From NCBI GenBank assembly GCA_046330415.1, contig JAXLSW010000016.1, positions 1-64,000 of the forward strand: a stretch of DNA of 64,000 bases. The letters run 5' to 3'. The notes beneath the pieces were generated by a model. The model was not told where the DNA came from. It worked only from the letters and a program-made list of their open reading frames with translations, and searched no databases. The DNA comes from RHKX01 sp046330415. Its GTDB lineage: Bacteria > Actinomycetota > Thermoleophilia > Solirubrobacterales > 70-9. The stretch's first letter is position 1; each line of letters opens with the position of its first letter. This document shows, piece by piece, positions 37,443 to 45,281 of the stretch. The translations under genes and the position numbers were made by a program.

Positions 37443-37925
37443 ATGGTGGACCCGGACCCCGCCGCCGACGACGCGCGTCTGATGCGCCTCGCGCTCGAGT
37501 TGGCCGAGACCGCCCTCGAGCACGACGACGTCCCGATCGGGGCGGTGCTCGCACGTGACGGGGAGGTGATCGCCGAGGCGGTCAACGAGCGCGAGCTCCG
37601 CGGCGATCCGACCGCCCACGCCGAGATCCTCGCGCTGCGGGCTGGAGCGGGCGTCGTCGACGACGGTTGGCGCCTCCTCGACACGACCCTCTACGTGACC
37701 TTGGAGCCGTGCGCGATGTGCGCTGGGGCGATCGTTCTCGCACGAGTGCCGCGGGTCGTCTACGCCGCGCCGGACCCGAAGGCGGGGGCCGCGGGGTCGG
37801 TTCTCGACGTCCTCGGTGAACCGCGGCTGAACCACCGCCCGGAGGTCGTCGGCGGCGTTCTCGCCGACGAGGCCGCCGACCTGCTTCGCGGCTTCTTCCG
37901 CGAGCGCCGCGCCGACTCCGACTGA
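37443..37925 (+). CDS. tadA: tRNA-specific adenosine deaminase
   Basis: A 160-residue zinc deaminase that converts A34 of tRNA-Arg(ACG) to inosine. The zinc and catalytic motif HAE is at 59-61 and PCAMC follows about 30 residues later, with VPIGAVL and the late AAPDPKAGAAGS segment all typical for TadA rather than cytidine deaminases. It starts right at the stop of a 27-residue membrane peptide and ends near a convergent histidine kinase gene. Confidence 0.95.
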   Translation: MVDPDPAADDARLMRLALELAETALEHDDVPIGAVLARDGEVIAEAVNERELRGDPTAHAEILALRAGAGVVDDGWRLLDTTLYVTLEPCAMCAGAIVLARVPRVVYAAPDPKAGAAGSVLDVLGEPRLNHRPEVVGGVLADEAADLLRGFFRERRADSD

Positions 37926-37968
37926 GGGTGGCGCCGCCCGGCGCCCCGGCGAGATCGCGGGAGCCCGC

Positions 37969-38964
37969 TCAGGCGGGAGCGGGGGAGCCGGCCGCCGGCA
38001 GCGAGAGCGCCTCGCCGCTCGCGGTGACCGCGGGCATGTAGAGCGAGAGCGTCGCCCCAGCTCCGGGCAGCGCGCTGACGCGGAGGTCGCCTCCGCGCGC
38101 TCGCAGCAGTCCCTGCACCGTCGCCAGTCCGAGCCCCGAGCCGCTGCTGCCCTTCGTCGAGAAGTAGGGCTGCAGGGCCTGCCGCGCAACGTCGGGGCTC
38201 ATCCCCGAGCCGGTGTCGGAGAAGCTGATGCGCACGCACCAACCGGCGCCGAGCACGGGATCGGTCGTAGGGATCGAGACCCGCGCGGCCCGGATCGCGA
38301 CCGCGCCTCCGTCCGGCATGGCGTCGCGCGAGTTGGCGGCGAGGTTGGTCAGCATCCGCTCGAGCTCCCCGGGGGCGAGCCGCACGTGGGGGAGATGCCC
38401 CTCGGCGCTGAGGGAGATCTCGATCCCGTGCCCGAGCGTCCGCTGCACGATCGGCAGCGCATCGACGATCGCGGCGTCGATCGCGATCGGCTCGGCGTCG
38501 GGCTCGGGGAGCCGCTCGTGGGTGAGCAGCCGCCGGCTCAGCTCGGCGCCGCGCTGGGCGGCATCGGTGATCTCGGTGGCGCGCGCTCGCTGCTCGGGAT
38601 CGTCGGTGGCAGCGGTGATCTCACCCGCGCAGACCAGGATCACCGAGAGGACGTTGTTGAAGTCGTGGGCGACGCCGGCCGTCATCAGCCCGAGTCGCTC
38701 CAGGCGCGAGGGCGCGTGGGCGTGGGGGGGAACGTGAGGCGCGACCGGAGTCGGCGGGTCTGGCGGTGGAGGCTCCGGCGTAGGGGCGGCGCGCAGGCGC
38801 CGCTCGCCGAGCTGGCGGGGCGTCCCCAAGGGCAAGGGCAAGGACGCGGGCGCGGGTGCGGCAGCGTCGGGGTGGCCCGGATCCTCGGGCTGCGCCGCGA
38901 AGCGCCGCCGCTCGGGACGGGGCATGAGCAGGGCTCCGGAGGGTGTTCGCTGCGCTTTCGGCAA
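37969..38964 (-). CDS. Orphan soluble histidine kinase
   Basis: A 331-residue kinase without a membrane segment or sensor domain. The first 85 residues are proline/alanine-rich and disordered; then GVAHDFNNVLSVIL gives the phospho-accepting His with the HDFNN pattern of the NtrB-like / HisKA_4 group. The ATPase domain shows the N box (LTNLAANSRDAM), the G1 box (FSDTGSGM), an F-box-like YFSTK, and G2 (GSGLGLATV). No response regulator lies next to it, so its partner is elsewhere. Starts at 38964 and 38925 are both possible. It ends 43 bp from the convergent tadA. Confidence 0.85.
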   Translation of the reverse strand: MPKAQRTPSGALLMPRPERRRFAAQPEDPGHPDAAAPAPASLPLPLGTPRQLGERRLRAAPTPEPPPPDPPTPVAPHVPPHAHAPSRLERLGLMTAGVAHDFNNVLSVILVCAGEITAATDDPEQRARATEITDAAQRGAELSRRLLTHERLPEPDAEPIAIDAAIVDALPIVQRTLGHGIEISLSAEGHLPHVRLAPGELERMLTNLAANSRDAMPDGGAVAIRAARVSIPTTDPVLGAGWCVRISFSDTGSGMSPDVARQALQPYFSTKGSSGSGLGLATVQGLLRARGGDLRVSALPGAGATLSLYMPAVTASGEALSLPAAGSPAPA

Positions 38965-39044
38965 GGCTCGTGGTCCCGCCGTCGCGGCGGTCCCGAGTTA
39001 CTTCGCCGTCGCCCCCCGCGCCCCTTGTGGGGCCAGGTCCGCCG

Positions 39045-40694
39045 CTACTTCTTGCGCTTCTTCGCCTTGACCTTGAACTTGTCGACGACCGGCGTCGGAT
39101 CGGCGTTCCCGGCTGCGTCGACGGCGGTGATCGTCAGCGTGTGCTTGCCCTTCTTCACGCGCTTCAGCGTGTAGGGGCTCGAGCACGCCTTCGCAGCCTT
39201 CTTGTCGAGGGCGCAGGTGAACGTCGCCGTCGGATCGTTCGAGAAGAACTCGAACTTGGCGGACTTGCCCTTCTTCACCTTCTTCTTGAACTTCCCGGCC
39301 TGGGTGTCGGGTGGCGTCGTGTCGGGTGGGGGAGGCGGTGCCGGCGGCTGGTACTCGAAGGCGCCGATGTCGCGGCGCGCGGTCCCGTCGCCGTTGCCAT
39401 CGACCACGCGCGGGTTGCCGGCGAGGTCGGTGGTGGACTCGTCGCCGCCGAGCGCCGCCGGATCGCCGATGTCGATCAGCGGCGAGGAGGACGCGAGCGA
39501 GAAGTCGCTGCCCGCGGCGTTGACGAAGCCCGGCGCGACGTTCACGTTGCCCGGACCCTGGCTGAGGATCCCGCTGCCGCCGGGGTTGGTCGAGTTGATC
39601 GTCGCCGGATCGAAGTTCGAGTACTCGGCCTCGAGTGTGGCGACGCCCTGCGCTCCGGTGCGCTTCAGGGACGTCTCGACATCGGTGATGATCGAGCTGC
39701 TGAGGCTGGCGTCGACGATGGGGCCGCTGCTATCGGAGGCGATCGACCACACGCCGATGTCGTTCGGCGAGCTGCCGCCCACGATCGTCACGTTCTTGGC
39801 GTCGATCGTCGCGGTCGTGTTGCCGCTGAGGAAGATGTCCGAGTAGAGACCGACCGAGGAGAAGGTCGGGTTCGCCGTGTCCGGGAGCAGCTTGATCAGC
39901 GTGTCGCGGACGGCGACGTCGCCTCCCTGAGCTGTGGTGACGCCGATGGACGCGTTGATGCGGTCGCGCTCGACGAGGAGGCGCTCGAGTCCGGCCACTC
40001 CCTGCCCGGCGCTCGCCCCGATGTCGGCGGTCACGTTCGAGTCGCTGACGACGGGGATGCCGGTCCCAGCGGTCGACACGCTGATGACGCCGTACGTGGA
40101 GATGCTGGAGATCCCGATCAGCGGCAGCGCGACGGTGCTCTTGCGCAGCTTCGAGCCTTGGTTCAACTGCACCCCGACCGTGGATCCGCTTCCCGCCCCC
40201 TGCAAGACGCTGACGTCGTGGATGTCCGCGTTCGCGCTCTGGGTGACGACGACCCCGTCCGTGCCCGAGTTGGAGCCCGGCGCGATCGTGACGGTCAGGT
40301 CGTGCATGGAGTTGGAGGTCGCACCGGTCCCGGCGAGCAGAAGCGTGTAGCCGATCGTCGTCGTCGGCGACAGGATCGTCGACGCCCCCTGGCCCGCGAT
40401 CTCGACGTCGTTGCCCGCCGCGGCGGAGTTGTAGACGAGCGCGGTGTTGGCGGTACTCGTGAACGTCCCCGGGCCGATCACGACCTTGTCGGGTCCCGCG
40501 TTCGTGGCGGCGGCGTTCAGGGCCGCCTGAACCGAAGTCGTCGCCCCGGTGAACGTGTTCGGAGCGGTGCAGTCGGGAAGCGAGCCCGAGGTGACGGCGC
40601 AGTAGGTGTTCGCCGACGCCTGCGCGGTGGTGGCGAGAAGGGAAGCGACGGCGAGCGCCACGACGACGAGAGAGACCCTGCTGGAGCGATTCAT
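39045..40694 (-). CDS. Secreted right-handed beta-helix protein with Ig-like C-terminus
   Basis: A 549-residue exported protein. The signal peptide (about 6-26, ending AQA) is followed by the polysaccharide-lyase-like opening TSVQAALNAAATNAG and GPGTFTS, then many serine/threonine/valine-rich parallel beta-helix turns to about residue 430, and a choice-of-anchor-like DLAGNPRVVDGNGDG...DIGAFEYQ. A PPAPPPPPD linker joins an Ig-like domain of about 85 residues with KFKKKVKKGK and ITAVDAAGNADPTP, a module frequent in secreted proteins of this lineage. No catalytic residues can be named; a carbohydrate- or surface-binding role is likely. TAGGTT ends 8 nt before the ATG. Confidence 0.85.
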   Translation of the reverse strand: MNRSSRVSLVVVALAVASLLATTAQASANTYCAVTSGSLPDCTAPNTFTGATTSVQAALNAAATNAGPDKVVIGPGTFTSTANTALVYNSAAAGNDVEIAGQGASTILSPTTTIGYTLLLAGTGATSNSMHDLTVTIAPGSNSGTDGVVVTQSANADIHDVSVLQGAGSGSTVGVQLNQGSKLRKSTVALPLIGISSISTYGVISVSTAGTGIPVVSDSNVTADIGASAGQGVAGLERLLVERDRINASIGVTTAQGGDVAVRDTLIKLLPDTANPTFSSVGLYSDIFLSGNTTATIDAKNVTIVGGSSPNDIGVWSIASDSSGPIVDASLSSSIITDVETSLKRTGAQGVATLEAEYSNFDPATINSTNPGGSGILSQGPGNVNVAPGFVNAAGSDFSLASSSPLIDIGDPAALGGDESTTDLAGNPRVVDGNGDGTARRDIGAFEYQPPAPPPPPDTTPPDTQAGKFKKKVKKGKSAKFEFFSNDPTATFTCALDKKAAKACSSPYTLKRVKKGKHTLTITAVDAAGNADPTPVVDKFKVKAKKRKK

Positions 40695-40760
40695 CGGCGG
40701 GAAACCTATCCGCTGCGGACGATCGACACGCCGATGGGGAGGCGGCCTGCAAGCTGAAAC

Positions 40761-40848
40761 GGAGAGGGTGGGATTCGAACCCACGAGGCAGCTTTCGCCG
40801 CCCACACGATTTCCAATCGTGCACCTTAAGCCACTCGGTCACCCCTCC
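40761..40848 (-). tRNA. tRNA-Ser (anticodon GGA)
   Basis: An 88-nt class II tRNA. Acceptor GGAGGGG pairs with CCTCTCC, the anticodon arm CACGATT-GGA-AATCGTG gives GGA (serine UCC/UCU), a long variable arm is present, and the T arm is GTGGG-TTCGAAT-CCCAC. The discriminator base is G and CCA is not encoded. It lies 66 bp upstream of the beta-helix gene start, on the same strand. Confidence 0.97.
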
Positions 40849-40894
40849 AGGGTGGGCAGGGGAAGATACCGGCGCGCGGCGCAACGATTCTCAT

Positions 40895-40940
40895 CGAACG
40901 TACGAAACGGGTGCCTATGGCGCCCAACGACGTACGTTCG
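40895..40940. repeat. Dispersed long-armed palindrome, CGAACGT family (copy 3)
   Basis: Perfect 10-bp arms CGAACGTACG and CGTACGTTCG enclose an inner GGGTGCC-TAT-GGCGCCC stem. The right half ACGTTCGGCGCG matches copies 1 and 2. It lies between the tRNA-Ser and the small membrane protein gene, both minus strand. Confidence 0.75.
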
Positions 40941-40966
40941 GCGCGGGGACCGGTCCAAAGCGGCGC

Positions 40967-41299
40967 TCAGATGATGCCGACGGGCTCCCCGCGCGGCTCC
41001 AGCCGCCCGCACCAGAGCGCGAAGAGGATCACCGCGATCAGCGCCCGAGCAGAGTGCACGCCGACGATCACGGCGGGGATGCTCGGGAGCCCGACGAGAA
41101 CGGCGCCGAGCGCGGGCCCGCGCGGCAGCGCCAGCACGGTCGCCGTGAACAGCGCGCACAGCAGCCAGGCCGTCGGTCCGCTCAGCCAGCCCCAGTCCTC
41201 GAAGAAGGAGTGGGGGAGCGCCAGCGCGAGCACGATCGAGAGCAGCGCGACAGCCGCTGCCTGCAGCGCCCCGGCGCGGATCGCTAGCCCACCGTCCAT
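40967..41299 (-). CDS. Small four-helix membrane protein, unknown function
   Basis: A 110-residue protein with about four membrane helices: AGALQAAAVALLSIVLALALP, TAWLLCALFTATVLALP, ALGAVLVGLPSIPAVIVGVH and LIAVILFALW. The short linkers include FFEDWGWLSGP. A TAATCC box ends 5 nt before the ATG, which supports the chosen start. I do not recognise the family. It is divergent from the YtoQ gene. Confidence 0.7.
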   Translation of the reverse strand: MDGGLAIRAGALQAAAVALLSIVLALALPHSFFEDWGWLSGPTAWLLCALFTATVLALPRGPALGAVLVGLPSIPAVIVGVHSARALIAVILFALWCGRLEPRGEPVGII

Positions 41300-41388
41300 G
41301 GTGAGGATTATCGCCGCCGCGCCCCGGCTCGCCGATGTCGCCCCGCCGGAGCCTCCTCGCCGAAGCTGCCTCGTTATGGTCCGCCCGG

Positions 41389-41859
41389 ATGGAAGCGAGC
41401 GGAGCAGAGCGCACCTGGGTCGTCTACCTGGCCGGGGAGATCCACACCGACTGGCGCGAGCGGATCGCCGAGGGCATCGAGGTCGCCGGCCTGCCGGTCC
41501 TACTGACGGGCCCGGTCACCGACCACGCGGCCTCCGACGATTGCGGCGTCTCGATCCTCGGCCAGGAGCCCGACAAGTTCTGGCACGACCACAAGGGCGC
41601 CGGCCTCAACGCGATCCGCACGACGACCCTGATCAAGGAGGCCGACCTCGCCGTCGTCCGCTTCGGTGAGCAGTACAAGCAGTGGAACGCCGCCTTCGAC
41701 GCCGGCCAGGCCGCCGCGCTCGGGACCCCGCTGATCACGCTGCACCCGCCCGAGCACGACCACGCGCTCAAGGAGGTCGACCGCGCCGCGCTGGCCGTCT
41801 GCCGCGAGCCCGAGCAGGTCGTCGCGATCCTGCGCTACGTGCTCAACGGCGAGCTCTGA
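41389..41859 (+). CDS. YtoQ family protein
   Basis: A 156-residue cytosolic protein of the YtoQ family, related to the nucleoside 2-deoxyribosyltransferase fold. Diagnostic stretches are VVYLAGEIHTDWRERI, the TDHAASDDCG segment, and FWHDHKGAGLNAIRTTTLI. No activity is established for the family. The ATG at 41389 is preferred (TATGGT box 8 nt upstream; the protein then begins just before the first strand) over the earlier frame start at 41335. A strong palindrome follows the stop. Confidence 0.88.
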   Translation: MEASGAERTWVVYLAGEIHTDWRERIAEGIEVAGLPVLLTGPVTDHAASDDCGVSILGQEPDKFWHDHKGAGLNAIRTTTLIKEADLAVVRFGEQYKQWNAAFDAGQAAALGTPLITLHPPEHDHALKEVDRAALAVCREPEQVVAILRYVLNGEL

Positions 41860-41877
41860 GCGGCTTCGGCTCCCCGC

Positions 41878-41930
41878 TCACCGAGATGCAACAAACGGGA
41901 GCATCTGTCCCGCGAGCCGCATCTCGGTGA
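41878..41930. terminator. Long-armed palindrome between convergent genes
   Basis: Perfect 12-bp arms TCACCGAGATGC and GCATCTCGGTGA with a 29-nt loop, between ytoQ and the convergent DUF202 gene; probably a bidirectional terminator. The next 65 bp contain a degenerate purine-rich direct repeat built on GGGAGAAGCCCGCGGG (two near copies, one weaker). Confidence 0.7.
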
Positions 41931-42034
41931 CCGCGGCAACGGGAGAAGCCCGCGGGAGCGGAGGAAGACCGCGGCCACGGGGAGAAGCCCGCGGGGGTGG
42001 GCGCGGGCCGGGGCGTTGAGCGGCGCCGCCGCGC

Positions 42035-42406
42035 TCAGACCGAGACGACCACCAGGATCATCGCCACCACGGCGAGGATCACGCCCGCCGCGCTGAAGGC
42101 GAACGTCACGCGCGAGTTGCTCGCCGCGAAGTCGCCACTGGCGAGGGCGCGGTCGATCGCGGCGTGGCGGTACCAGCCGTAGCCGATCGCCGCCGCGCCG
42201 ACCAGGGCGAACCCGATCCCGAGCGCCACCGAGAGCGTCTTGCCGCGATCGGTGAGCAGCGGCAGCAGCTTGCCGACGGCGATGCAGGCGATGATCGCGG
42301 CGACGCCGGTGCGCCACCAAGCCAGGAACGTGCGCTCGCCGGCGAGCTGCGTGTCGCGGATCGCCTTGGTGCTGGGAGCCGGGTCGGGCTCGGGGCGCTC
42401 GCTCAT
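42035..42406 (-). CDS. DUF202 / YidH-type membrane protein
   Basis: A 123-residue protein. The family hallmark LAGERTFLAWWRTGVAAI (usual LAxERTFLAWxRT) is at residues about 21-38, followed by three membrane helices: GVAAIIACIAVGKLLPLL, LGIGFALVGAAAIGYGWY and FSAAGVILAVVAMILVVVSV. Function unknown. A TAGGTT box ends 10 nt before the ATG. It lies directly downstream of the broken ahcY gene on the same strand. Confidence 0.9.
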   Translation of the reverse strand: MSERPEPDPAPSTKAIRDTQLAGERTFLAWWRTGVAAIIACIAVGKLLPLLTDRGKTLSVALGIGFALVGAAAIGYGWYRHAAIDRALASGDFAASNSRVTFAFSAAGVILAVVAMILVVVSV

Positions 42407-42433
42407 GAGTGCCCCGAACCTACCTTCCAGCGT

Positions 42434-43866
42434 CTAGTAGCGGTAGTGCTCCGCCTTGTACGGCCCCTCGACCGGAACGCCGATGTAGTCGGCCTGCTCC
42501 CGGCTGAGCTCGGTCAGCTTCACGCCGAGCGCGTCGAGGTGCAGGCGCGCGACCTTCTCGTCCAACTGCTTGGACAGCGTGTAGACCTGGTTCTCGTACT
42601 CGGAGCTGTGCTTCCAGAGCTCGATCTGCGCCATCACCTGGTTGGTGAACGAGTTCGACATCACGGAGCTCGGGTGGCCGTGGCGTTGCCGAGGTTGAGC
42701 AAGGCGCTCGAGGACGATGATCAAGGTGGCCATCGAAGCCGCGGTATCATCGATACCGGCAACCGTGATCGTTTCGACCGTCATCGCCTCGATCCCGGCA
42801 TGTCGATCCCGTGTAAAGTGGCCGATATTGCCGACGATCGCCTGACCACCCCATCTGACCTCTGCTCGGCCAGAATGGCGCGCTGTGCCGGTCGCGGTGA
42901 TGTCGCGATCTCGGCGACATCATCGACGCACCACCTGGCCAATACCATCGCCGCCTGCAGCGCGCAGATCGGGTCGATCTCGGTGACGAGGACGCGCGCG
43001 CCCTGGCCCCGTAGCGACTCCGCGCAGCCCTTGCCGACGTCGCCGAATCCGAGGACGACGGCGACCTTGCCGCCGATCATCACGTCGGTGGCGCGGTTGA
43101 TGCCGTCGATCAGGGAGTGGCGACAGCCGTAGATGTTGTCGAACTTCGACTTCGTCACCGAGTCGTTGACGTTGATCGCCGGGAAGGGGAGCTTGCCCTC
43201 GCGCTGCATCTGGTAGAGCCGCGCGACGCCGGTGGTCGTCTCCTCGCTGACGCCGAGGATCGCGTCGGCGATCTCGGTCCACTTGCCGGGGGTCTCGGCG
43301 AGCGTCAAGCTGTTGAGCAGCGTCAGGAAGACCTTGAACTCCTCCACGACTCGCCGGTCCGGGGATCCGGAGCGGAGCCACCTCCTCGTACTCGGCGCCG
43401 CGGAGGACGAGCATCGTCGCGTCGCCGCCGTCGTCGAGGATCAGGTTCGGGGGGCCGTCGGGCCAGCTCAAGGCTGCTCGGTGCACCACCAGTACTCCTC
43501 GAGCGTCTCGCCCTTCCAGGCAGGAACAGGAACGCCCTGCGGAGTTCTCCGGCGTGCCGTCACGGCCGACGACGACGGCCGCTGCAGCCGCGTCCTGGGT
43601 CGAGAAGATGTTGCAGGAGGCCCAGCGGACCTCGGCTCCGAGCGCGGTCGGCGTCTCGATCAGGACCGCGGTCTGGACCGTCATGGAGGAGCCCTTGATC
43701 CGGGCGCCGGCCAGGGAAGCAGGAGGCCGGCGTGCTCCTCGCGGTCGCCATCAGGCCCGGGCATCTCGTGCTCGGCGAACCGATCTCCTTGCGGCCGGAA
43801 GCGGCGAGCGAGGAGGTCGGCGACATAGAAGTCGAGGACGGGGCGAGTGGTCTCAGTGGTGCTCAT
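42434..43866 (-). pseudogene. ahcY: Adenosylhomocysteinase, broken by many indels
   Basis: The gene reads as adenosylhomocysteinase, which splits S-adenosylhomocysteine in the methyl cycle, but only when frames are switched at least eight times. Recognisable pieces in order are TTRPVLDFYVADL, EHEMPG, TAVLIETPTALGAEVRWASC, ETLEEYWWCTEQ, GKWTEIADAILGVSEETTTG, the NAD loop LGFGDVGKG, EIDPICALQAAM, and the C-terminus VPVEGPYKAEHYRY. Between about 42690 and 42960 the similarity almost vanishes, though GQAIVGNIGHF can still be read. The enzyme is usually essential in organisms that have it, so consensus errors or a chimeric assembly are more likely than decay. Confidence 0.85.
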
Positions 43867-44058
43867 CCGGATCTCCTATCGCGTGGACAGGCCCGGCTCT
43901 TCTGCGGCTCGGATTGAAGATCCTGCGAAACGCAGCGCACACGCAACCCGGAGCCCTCTTCCCTCGAACGTCTCTCGCTGGGGACGGCGCGCATCGGATC
44001 TCGAGCGTGCTGGCGCGGATTATGCCGAAGCGAGCTGGGCCTCGGCGAGTGGGGGAGC

Positions 44059-44812
44059 ATGGGCGGATGGCCCTGCGCTCATCGCCGCCACGCTGCACTC
44101 GGAGCCGCGCTGCAATCGCTCGCCGGCTTCGGCTTCCGCGCTGGTTCTGGCGCCGGCGGCGCTGGGCGTGCTCGCGCCCGACGAGGCGGTGACGACGTTG
44201 CTCGTGCTCGGCGTCGCGCTCGGCGCGCTCGTCCTGTTCACCCAGGCGGCGGCATCGTGAGGTCCTCGGCGGCGAGCTGCGGACGCTGATGTCCTGGGCG
44301 CTCCCCGGCGTCGCCGGTGGGGCGGTGATCCTCGGTTGGTCAGGAGGCCGGAGCTGCAGGTCGCGGTCGGCGGCCTCGTGATCGTCGCGGTTGTCGCGCG
44401 GGCGTTCGTGCGGCCGGAGCGCGAGGGCCGCGCGCGCGGGGATGGGGCTCTCCGCGTCGGAGCGGGTCTCAGCACGGGCCTCCTGACGACGACCACCGGC
44501 ACCAGCGGCCCTGCGTTGGTGCTCTGGTTCCGAGCACCTCGGCGTCTCCCCCGCACGAGCAGCGCGACGCCCTCGCCGCCTCGTTCTTGATCCTCGGCTT
44601 TCTCGGGGTGGCCGCGCTCCTCGTCCCGGGTGGGGCGGACTTCGGCCTGGACCCGATCCACCTCGTCGTCCTGCTCGCCTGCACCCTGGTCGGCCAGGTC
44701 CTGGGGCGCCAGGTCTTCGTCCGCCTCGACCCCGGGGCCTTCCGCGGATCGGCTTCGCGCTGGGCCACTGCTGACGGGGATCGCGAGCATCGCGGCCGGG
44801 CTCTCCGGGTAG
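44059..44812 (+). pseudogene. TSUP (TauE/SafE) permease, broken by indels
   Basis: Pieces of one membrane protein of about 250 residues appear in different frames: AALQSLAGFGF, then ALVLAPAALGVLAPDEAVTT and LVLGVALGALVLF, then ELRTLMSWALPGVAGGAVIL, then GLLTTTTGTSGPALVLWF and GFLGVAALLVPGG, then LLTGIASIAAGLSG with the stop. GFGFALVLAP and the TTTTGTSGPALVLW repeat half are typical of sulfite/organic anion exporters of the TSUP family. At least five indels are needed; one is a clear extra C after GGCTTCGGCTTC. It is next to the damaged ahcY and shares its problem. Confidence 0.8.
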
Positions 44813-44911
44813 CCGGCATACGCGGCGATCGGAGGGTCGCCGCGGACCTGCGCACCCGTCCTGTCCTCGCCGGACCGCAGGACGTGTCTGAGTCGGGAGC
44901 GGGAACGGGGG

Positions 44912-44974
44912 GCGGGAGCGGCTTCAACGGTTTCAGCTCACTGCGGGCGTGAGCCTCCACAAACCCGCTCCCGC
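44912..44974. repeat. Widely spaced inverted repeat upstream of tRNA-Ser
   Basis: Perfect 10-bp arms GCGGGAGCGG and CCGCTCCCGC are separated by 43 nt, after the TSUP gene and before the tRNA. It could terminate the TSUP transcript; the wide spacing makes this uncertain. Confidence 0.4.
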
Positions 44975-45004
44975 TACCTCCGAGACCGCGCTGACGCGCC
45001 ACCT

Positions 45005-45088
45005 GGAGGGGTGGCAGAGCGGTTGAATGCGGCAGTCTCGAAAACTGTTGCGTCGTTAGGCGTATCGAGGGTTCGAATCCCTCCTCCA
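45005..45088 (+). tRNA. tRNA-Ser (anticodon CGA), acceptor stem incomplete
   Basis: GGAGGGG, a D arm, the anticodon arm GCAGT-CTCGAAA-ACTGT (CGA, serine UCG), a long variable arm and the T arm GAGGG-TTCGAAT-CCCTC are all present. After the T arm only CTCC remains to pair with GGAGGGG, so three pairing residues (expected C's) are missing on the 3' side. Loss of three C's from a run would explain it and fits the indel problem of the preceding 2.6 kb. Confidence 0.85.
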
Positions 45089-45246
45089 TGGCCGGGGATT
45101 TCCGCCAGTAGGAGCGCCCGGGATCGATCTGGTGAGTGGAGAGCAGCTCCCGGTCTCGCAAGATCACCGTGACCGTCTCCTCGTCGGCGAGGGCGAGCGC
45201 CCGCCCCGTGATCGTCGACGGCGTCGTCGAGGTGCATGCACCGGCT
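45088..45246 (-). pseudogene. Possible transposase C-terminal remnant beside the tRNA
   Basis: One minus-strand frame reads RALALADEETVTVILRDREL then LSTHQIDPGRSYWRKSP before running into the tRNA 3' end. The pattern (a short strand with VTV, a basic strand, then the DP.R.Y ending) resembles the extreme C-terminus of IS481-like transposases. No start, catalytic DDE core or inverted repeats can be seen, so this is at best a fragment. Confidence 0.25.
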
Positions 45247-45281
45247 CCTGACGGCGGCGCAACGCATACGATGCGCCGCTC

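Noticed and set aside
41931..42000. Spaced GGGAGAAGCCCGCGGG repeats as a CRISPR-like array
   Set aside because: Only two to three degenerate copies with very short spacers and no cas genes; ordinary purine-rich repeat.
43867..44058. A SAH- or SAM-type riboswitch in front of ahcY
   Set aside because: I looked for the conserved core words and pseudoknot arms on the minus strand and found no convincing match; indels in this region could hide one.
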